A DNA stretch of 60,000 nt from Tubiluchus corallicola (Eukaryota > Priapulida > Priapulimorpha > Priapulimorphida > Tubiluchidae), in the NCBI GenBank assembly GCA_030141605.1, contig JAQGDQ010000230.1:126001-186000 (forward strand), in the 5' to 3' direction. A program made the translations under genes and the position numbers. Positions within the stretch are counted from its first letter, which is position 1; every line of letters begins with the position of its first letter. Below the pieces are notes generated by a model. The model was not told the origin of the DNA. It made no database searches and saw only the letters and a list, made by a program, of their open reading frames with translations. Positions 55,500-60,000 of the stretch are shown here, piece after piece.

Positions 55500-58400
55500 G
55501 AACGTTTACATAAACTTAAAAATAATAATTTTAATCCATTGCTATTTAATGAAAGCCGTACATAGCCAAATACCTGCTCAATGTATCAAGGTTGTTCAAA
55601 CATGCGGCAAAAATGTAGCAAACCAAAAAAGGGTGCAAGCAGAAGAATGTGAAGTACAGTCACAATTATCAAAACGTGGCTTCACGCCGGTAAGATGATT
55701 AAATGAGAGATTTATCATAATTTTTTTGTCTGAGTTTCAGAACATTATTGAACTTCTCGGAAGACAAAAGATTCTTATATTTGGCTTCGCTGAGTACATT
55801 TGACATTATCAAAGGACGAACAGTACAGTCTAATTTGCAAAAGTGACAGTCTCTCAATGTCACGGGGAGGTTAAATGTCGCTATATATAAATTCAAGGAA
55901 TCACAGCGGTTTATTTAATTCCGGGGTTCAGTTACGAGTTAATCGAAACGCGAACAACTAGTGAAGGGTAAGGGGGCATAAAAATTCAGTCGGTTTGATT
56001 ATTCGGACCTGAATGTGGTCTCAAGTTGAAATGAGGCTTTGAACCCAGCCACCTGTAACTGTAGAGCCCCGGAGGTTCTATACTTCTTGTAAGGTTTGCA
56101 GGATTATGTTGATAAAGTGACTTTTGCTTAGGACGACACCAAATCGTAGTACATGAGATTATCATCTTAAGTTTACCAGCCGAAATTGTAACGATTAAAC
56201 TACTGATTGCAACTCTTTTTAAGTCCGACAAAAAAATTTAATGTATATGTACAGAAGAGCCCCGCAGGTAACATGCCTAACAGAAACTTGTATGCAAAAA
56301 CATGACATTAGATGTCTTATTGATTATAGGTGAGCCTATTTAAGCAAAAGGCAAAACATGTTCGTGTTAGCCAGTAGAATATAACACAACTCATTTGGAA
56401 TCAACATTGCATGTCATTGCACGAGGATTGAGCACATCGTGATATTGCGTTTCTTACCCGAGGTAAACACAACGCATTTATTCAGATGGCTTCCATAAAG
56501 TAGGTCATTTGTGATGTATCAATAATTAAGCATTTGGAAACGTACTTCAACGAAAAGTAACTTTGTTCCTGCCTTGGCTTAGATTTTAACAGGTATAAAT
56601 CATGTAGGTCTAAATGACACTTATGAATAATCTACAGGACGGAATTGGTAATACAACATACGTAATTTACATTGACCGATGAGAATAATTGCAGAACATG
56701 CAGGTGTCCGAAACACGAAAACTTCACACATTAAATTTTCATTGTTTTTGTTCTGCGTGAGTGAGTGAGTGAATGAATGCTTAAAAGGTAAGTGAATCAC
56801 ATGTTAGTTAGTACATAACTTGACCACTCACGCATAGACAGTCCCTCACAAAACCAACAAAATGGACACATTCGTTCTTGTGTGTGAAGCGTTGCGAAGC
56901 TGCTTGATCTGTGTTTTATTTGATTTGTGGTATTGTGACAAGTCACATCAGTCTTATGCTCAATGCATACCAGCAGACAGACAGGCAGACAAATTTGCAC
57001 TATTATCTATTGTTAGCTTATTGACAGCTGTAAACGTGAATAACAGTTACCCACACGAACCATAAGCCAAAACCTAATCTAAATTTTATGTCTTGGAAAC
57101 AACATTCAAGCATCAAGAAAAATCGTTGTGCAGAAAACTGACCTATCATAATGGGACAATGTCAATTCTTTGTATTTAATAATGATTTGTAAAGGATGTT
57201 GACCCGCACTGTCAAGCAAACTGTTTGTAAAGGAAGAATCCCAGCTGATGATGATTATTAATGACGTGGCTTCAGCGTTGCTTGATGCGACTAATGTAAT
57301 AAGCTATAACTGCTGATTCACTCTTGCAGATCCTTGGTAATCTCAGGAGGGCTGAACTTTTAACGTGTGCTGAGAAACTGAATAATCAATTGATGCACTC
57401 ACTTTTTGGGACATTACCGTTCTAGTATGAAACTCAGGAATTCAACTTATGTGTGTAATGAACATAATACTCCGTTGATTATGTCCACACTGAAATTGCA
57501 AAATGTCACGATACCTATACAAAATTTATCAATGTCAAAATTAAAATGCAAATTAAAAAACTTGTCGAGAGTTGAGTAACTTCTTCAGCAACATCCTTCA
57601 CGTTAAGTTAAGAAATTTTTACAACTGAGAATTAAAAAAACGCGAAGATATTAATGAAAGCACTTTTTGTGATTCTAACACAAAATTGTAAATCATGCAA
57701 AGGTTCAACCGAAAAACCATTTAAGACATTTTTCGCTTTCTGCTGAGATAATATTGCATATATCACATTGTATTACATTTATTACATATTACATTTTTTG
57801 CAGAGGCTAAATTATAAAAATTATTGTACTGTAGTTGTCAGTGCCTGATAGGCCCTCTTTTTGCCAAAAAATCGCTCTTTTTGCAGGCATTGGCCAAGGC
57901 CTGTTGCCTAACTAGAAAAGAAGCAGATTGCAACTAACTTGAGAATAATATCTTTTCTTGGCTAAAACAAAAAGCAGTGGTCCGCTGGAATCAAAGTGCA
58001 AGAATTGGGTCTTTTTTAACTTGTATTTGATTTTGGGCATTAAAAAATCTACCAAAAGACAGTTTTGTAAAAATGCAGGTTGTTTACTGTGAACTTATGA
58101 GATGAGGGTGAAACATCGAAACTATAAACTCACATCTATTACAAAAGCCTCGTTATCATTGCAAGGGCTTATACGTGAGCAATATGTAAAAAGGCGGGGT
58201 GATAACGCCGAGGCTAGTTAGTAAATGCTTCATGACCGTCTGAGTTCAATACCCGTTCTGGCGGTTTCATTTTGGCCCTTTACCTCGCAGAAGAAAGATT
58301 TATATACATCCGACCGTGTCTGAGACACCTCTGCCAACCCATGGCTCATCCTAGAGGGTCAGCTGTGATAATGGGCTGGATTTCGGTTTCGCCACAAGGA

Positions 58401-59060
58401 TTTCGTTGAGTTGGCTTTGCCGCTGCATGGTGGATTCCGTTTTGTAGTGTCCGGAATTATATTACACATGCAATAATGAAAGTTTATTAGATCGTCAAGA
58501 GTGTTGTTTTATCTCGTTTATACAGAACTGATTTAACTAGAATGAATCTTCGTTTTAAAATTAATTTTGTGATTGTGTTTTCTTGCGTAAAAACTATTTT
58601 CCGTAATGGCGAATTATTAATTTTATGCAATTACATCAAATTTATGAATATTATAATTTGCTGCACGATTCTCGTTTGAAAGTGCGCAAGCTGAAAGTGC
58701 AAACGACGTGGAACGATAATTAAACTATAACGGGAAATTTCATAAATTGGATTGGAATAAAAATTAAAATCTGAAAGCAGTATTAATCACTTAGGCATCC
58801 GTGAATACCGTGATGACTAACGATAATAAAATCATACAAAAAACAAATATTTGTCTATGATGCACACACAGCGGATATAATGTAGTGAACCAACTTCAAA
58901 ATTTCTGTTATATTGAACAATGTATCGCATAGTAACTATTTGTAGAAACAAAAAGCGTTGCAAGCATTTTCAAAAATAACTAGTTCCAAGCATAGTTCTA
59001 ACAATGCAACAAGTACCCAGAATTAATTAAATTTGAAACCAAACTTGAAAAACAGAAAAT
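55500..59060. other. No recognised gene
   Basis: AT-rich. A GC-richer block at about 58190-58440 with a B-box-like GAGTTCAATACCC, and another on the minus strand near 56030-56060 (GGGTTCAAAGCC), may be old SINEs. Otherwise nothing recognisable. Confidence 0.45.
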
Positions 59061-59069
59061 TTTAAACAG

Positions 59070-59140
59070 TTGCAACCCGGCCTGGATTTGAACCAGGGAT
59101 TTTCTGCTTACAACGGATATAGATATTCAAATCCATGTTG
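59070..59140 (-). mobile_element. tRNA-Thr-like repeat head, minus orientation
   Basis: On the minus strand: GTTGTAAGCAG (loop with TGT at the anticodon position) followed by CCTGGTTCAAATCCAGG, a B box in a perfect 5 bp T stem. The same head occurs at 59393-59465 in the opposite orientation. Confidence 0.6.
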
Positions 59141-59392
59141 TTCTCTACCTTTTCACATTCCTGTTCTTCATTTCCTGTGTGTGCTTGTATCGTTATTAAT
59201 AATAATTTTGATATTAGGATTATAAATAATTAATTAAATACCCACGGGATTAACAGGCTCGAAAATAATCAAAATTAAAATTAATCTCATTAGTTAGAAT
59301 AACTCTATCGTGAGCGATCAAATACTGAAAATGTTGGACTGATTGGCCATAAACATTGGATAAACATTGAGCTGTCATGATCGTTGGAAACA

Positions 59393-59465
59393 CAGTAGTC
59401 TAGCGGCCATGTGATCTGCGTTGTAAACAGAATATCTCTGGTTCAAATTCAGGTGTTCCAACTTT
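59393..59465 (+). mobile_element. tRNA-Thr-like repeat head, plus orientation
   Basis: AGTCTAGCGGCCATG (A-box-like), GCGTTGTAAACAGA (TGT loop) and CTGGTTCAAATTCAGG (B box). It is followed by an AT-rich tail (CGTTATTAATAATAAT, ATTATAAATAATTA) that also follows the minus-strand head at 59070. Confidence 0.6.
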
Positions 59466-59469
59466 TTCG

Positions 59470-60000
59470 CACTTCCTGTTTTTCATGTTTGGTCTAAAAT
59501 TTAATCCACTGAAGTTTATGCCGTTATTAATAATAATAATCTTGATATATGTATTATGATTATAAATAATTATGTATAAAATCAGATACAGACAGTAAAA
59601 TGCACGAAGTTGGAAACGAAAGTTATTTCTAAAGGTTGTTTTGAAAAGTAAAGTAAAAGTACGTCAGTGTTGCCTTTTATTTCAATACATACTACTGTTA
59701 AAAGGTTACAACTCAGTAGGTTGTAACCTGCTAAATAAAATAAGAAGACAGTTTTTCATGATTATTAGTCAGGAAACTTACATAATATCTGTGGCGTTGA
59801 TAAAACTTTATTTAACCGCCGGCGATGTCTTCACGGGAAGCCTTGCTATAACACTTTACTCCCACTCGTACTTGAACATGCAATGAAAAGGTGAAAGGTA
59901 CATAAAGTTCTTGGCGACAAGAGCTTTATTACCTTCGTACCTTGAATAATAAAACTGCGCTGAAAGGTTTGTAATAAATGGAAGCTATTTAAGTATTATG
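59470..60000. other. Window end, no recognised gene
   Basis: The AT-rich tail of the tRNA-Thr-like repeat runs to about 59575, followed by unassigned sequence. An 81-codon open frame at 59641 has no recognisable motif. Confidence 0.45.

Overview
This is nuclear DNA of an invertebrate animal. It is AT-rich, has long introns with GT-AG splice sites, and is dense in microsatellites and decayed transposable elements (Tc1-like, non-LTR LINE, MITEs, tRNA-derived repeats). The proteins look bilaterian, and the ion channel reads closest to insect and vertebrate Eag. I cannot place the species; a marine invertebrate such as a mollusc is only a guess. Roughly 8% of the window is recognisably protein-coding.

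Layout. (1) Positions 1-6904 hold no recognised exon. The stretch carries a Tc1-like transposase relic, a palindromic MITE and simple repeats, and is probably an intron or 5' region of the next gene. (2) 6905-23100, plus strand: nine exons of an ether-a-go-go (Eag/KCNH1/5) voltage-gated potassium channel. They run from the second half of the PAS domain through S1-S6, the GFG filter, the C-linker and the cyclic-nucleotide-binding-homology domain to a 477-residue tail with the tetramerising coiled coil. The first PAS exons lie upstream of the window or were not found. (3) 24993-33938, plus strand: a complete seven-exon gene for a 324-residue PLP-dependent serine/threonine dehydratase-like enzyme. 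It resembles bacterial threonine ammonia-lyases and lacks the racemase Ser. (4) 34-42 kb: an intergenic stretch with a ~590 bp (TATC)n array, an 82 bp palindrome, and two copies of a tRNA-His-derived repeat, one carrying two further insertions. (5) 42490-43314, plus strand: a single-exon CDS for a very acidic, tyrosine-rich secreted protein. It resembles granins or prohormones in composition and has a cluster of CRE-like sites upstream. (6) 43.4-60 kb: no recognised host gene. It holds microsatellites, a minus-strand LINE remnant with reverse-transcriptase motifs (about 53.7-55.5 kb), and tRNA-derived repeats near 59 kb.

All three genes lie on the plus strand. A neuronal potassium channel, an amino-acid dehydratase and a granin-like precursor would fit a neurosecretory theme, but nothing in the sequence shows co-regulation. 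The observations most worth a second look are the triplicated Trp motif in the Eag tail, the Ser-to-Arg change in the dehydratase active-site loop, the granin-like gene with its CRE cluster, the nested transposon insertions at 37.4-38.2 kb, and a GC-rich minus-strand candidate exon inside an Eag intron.
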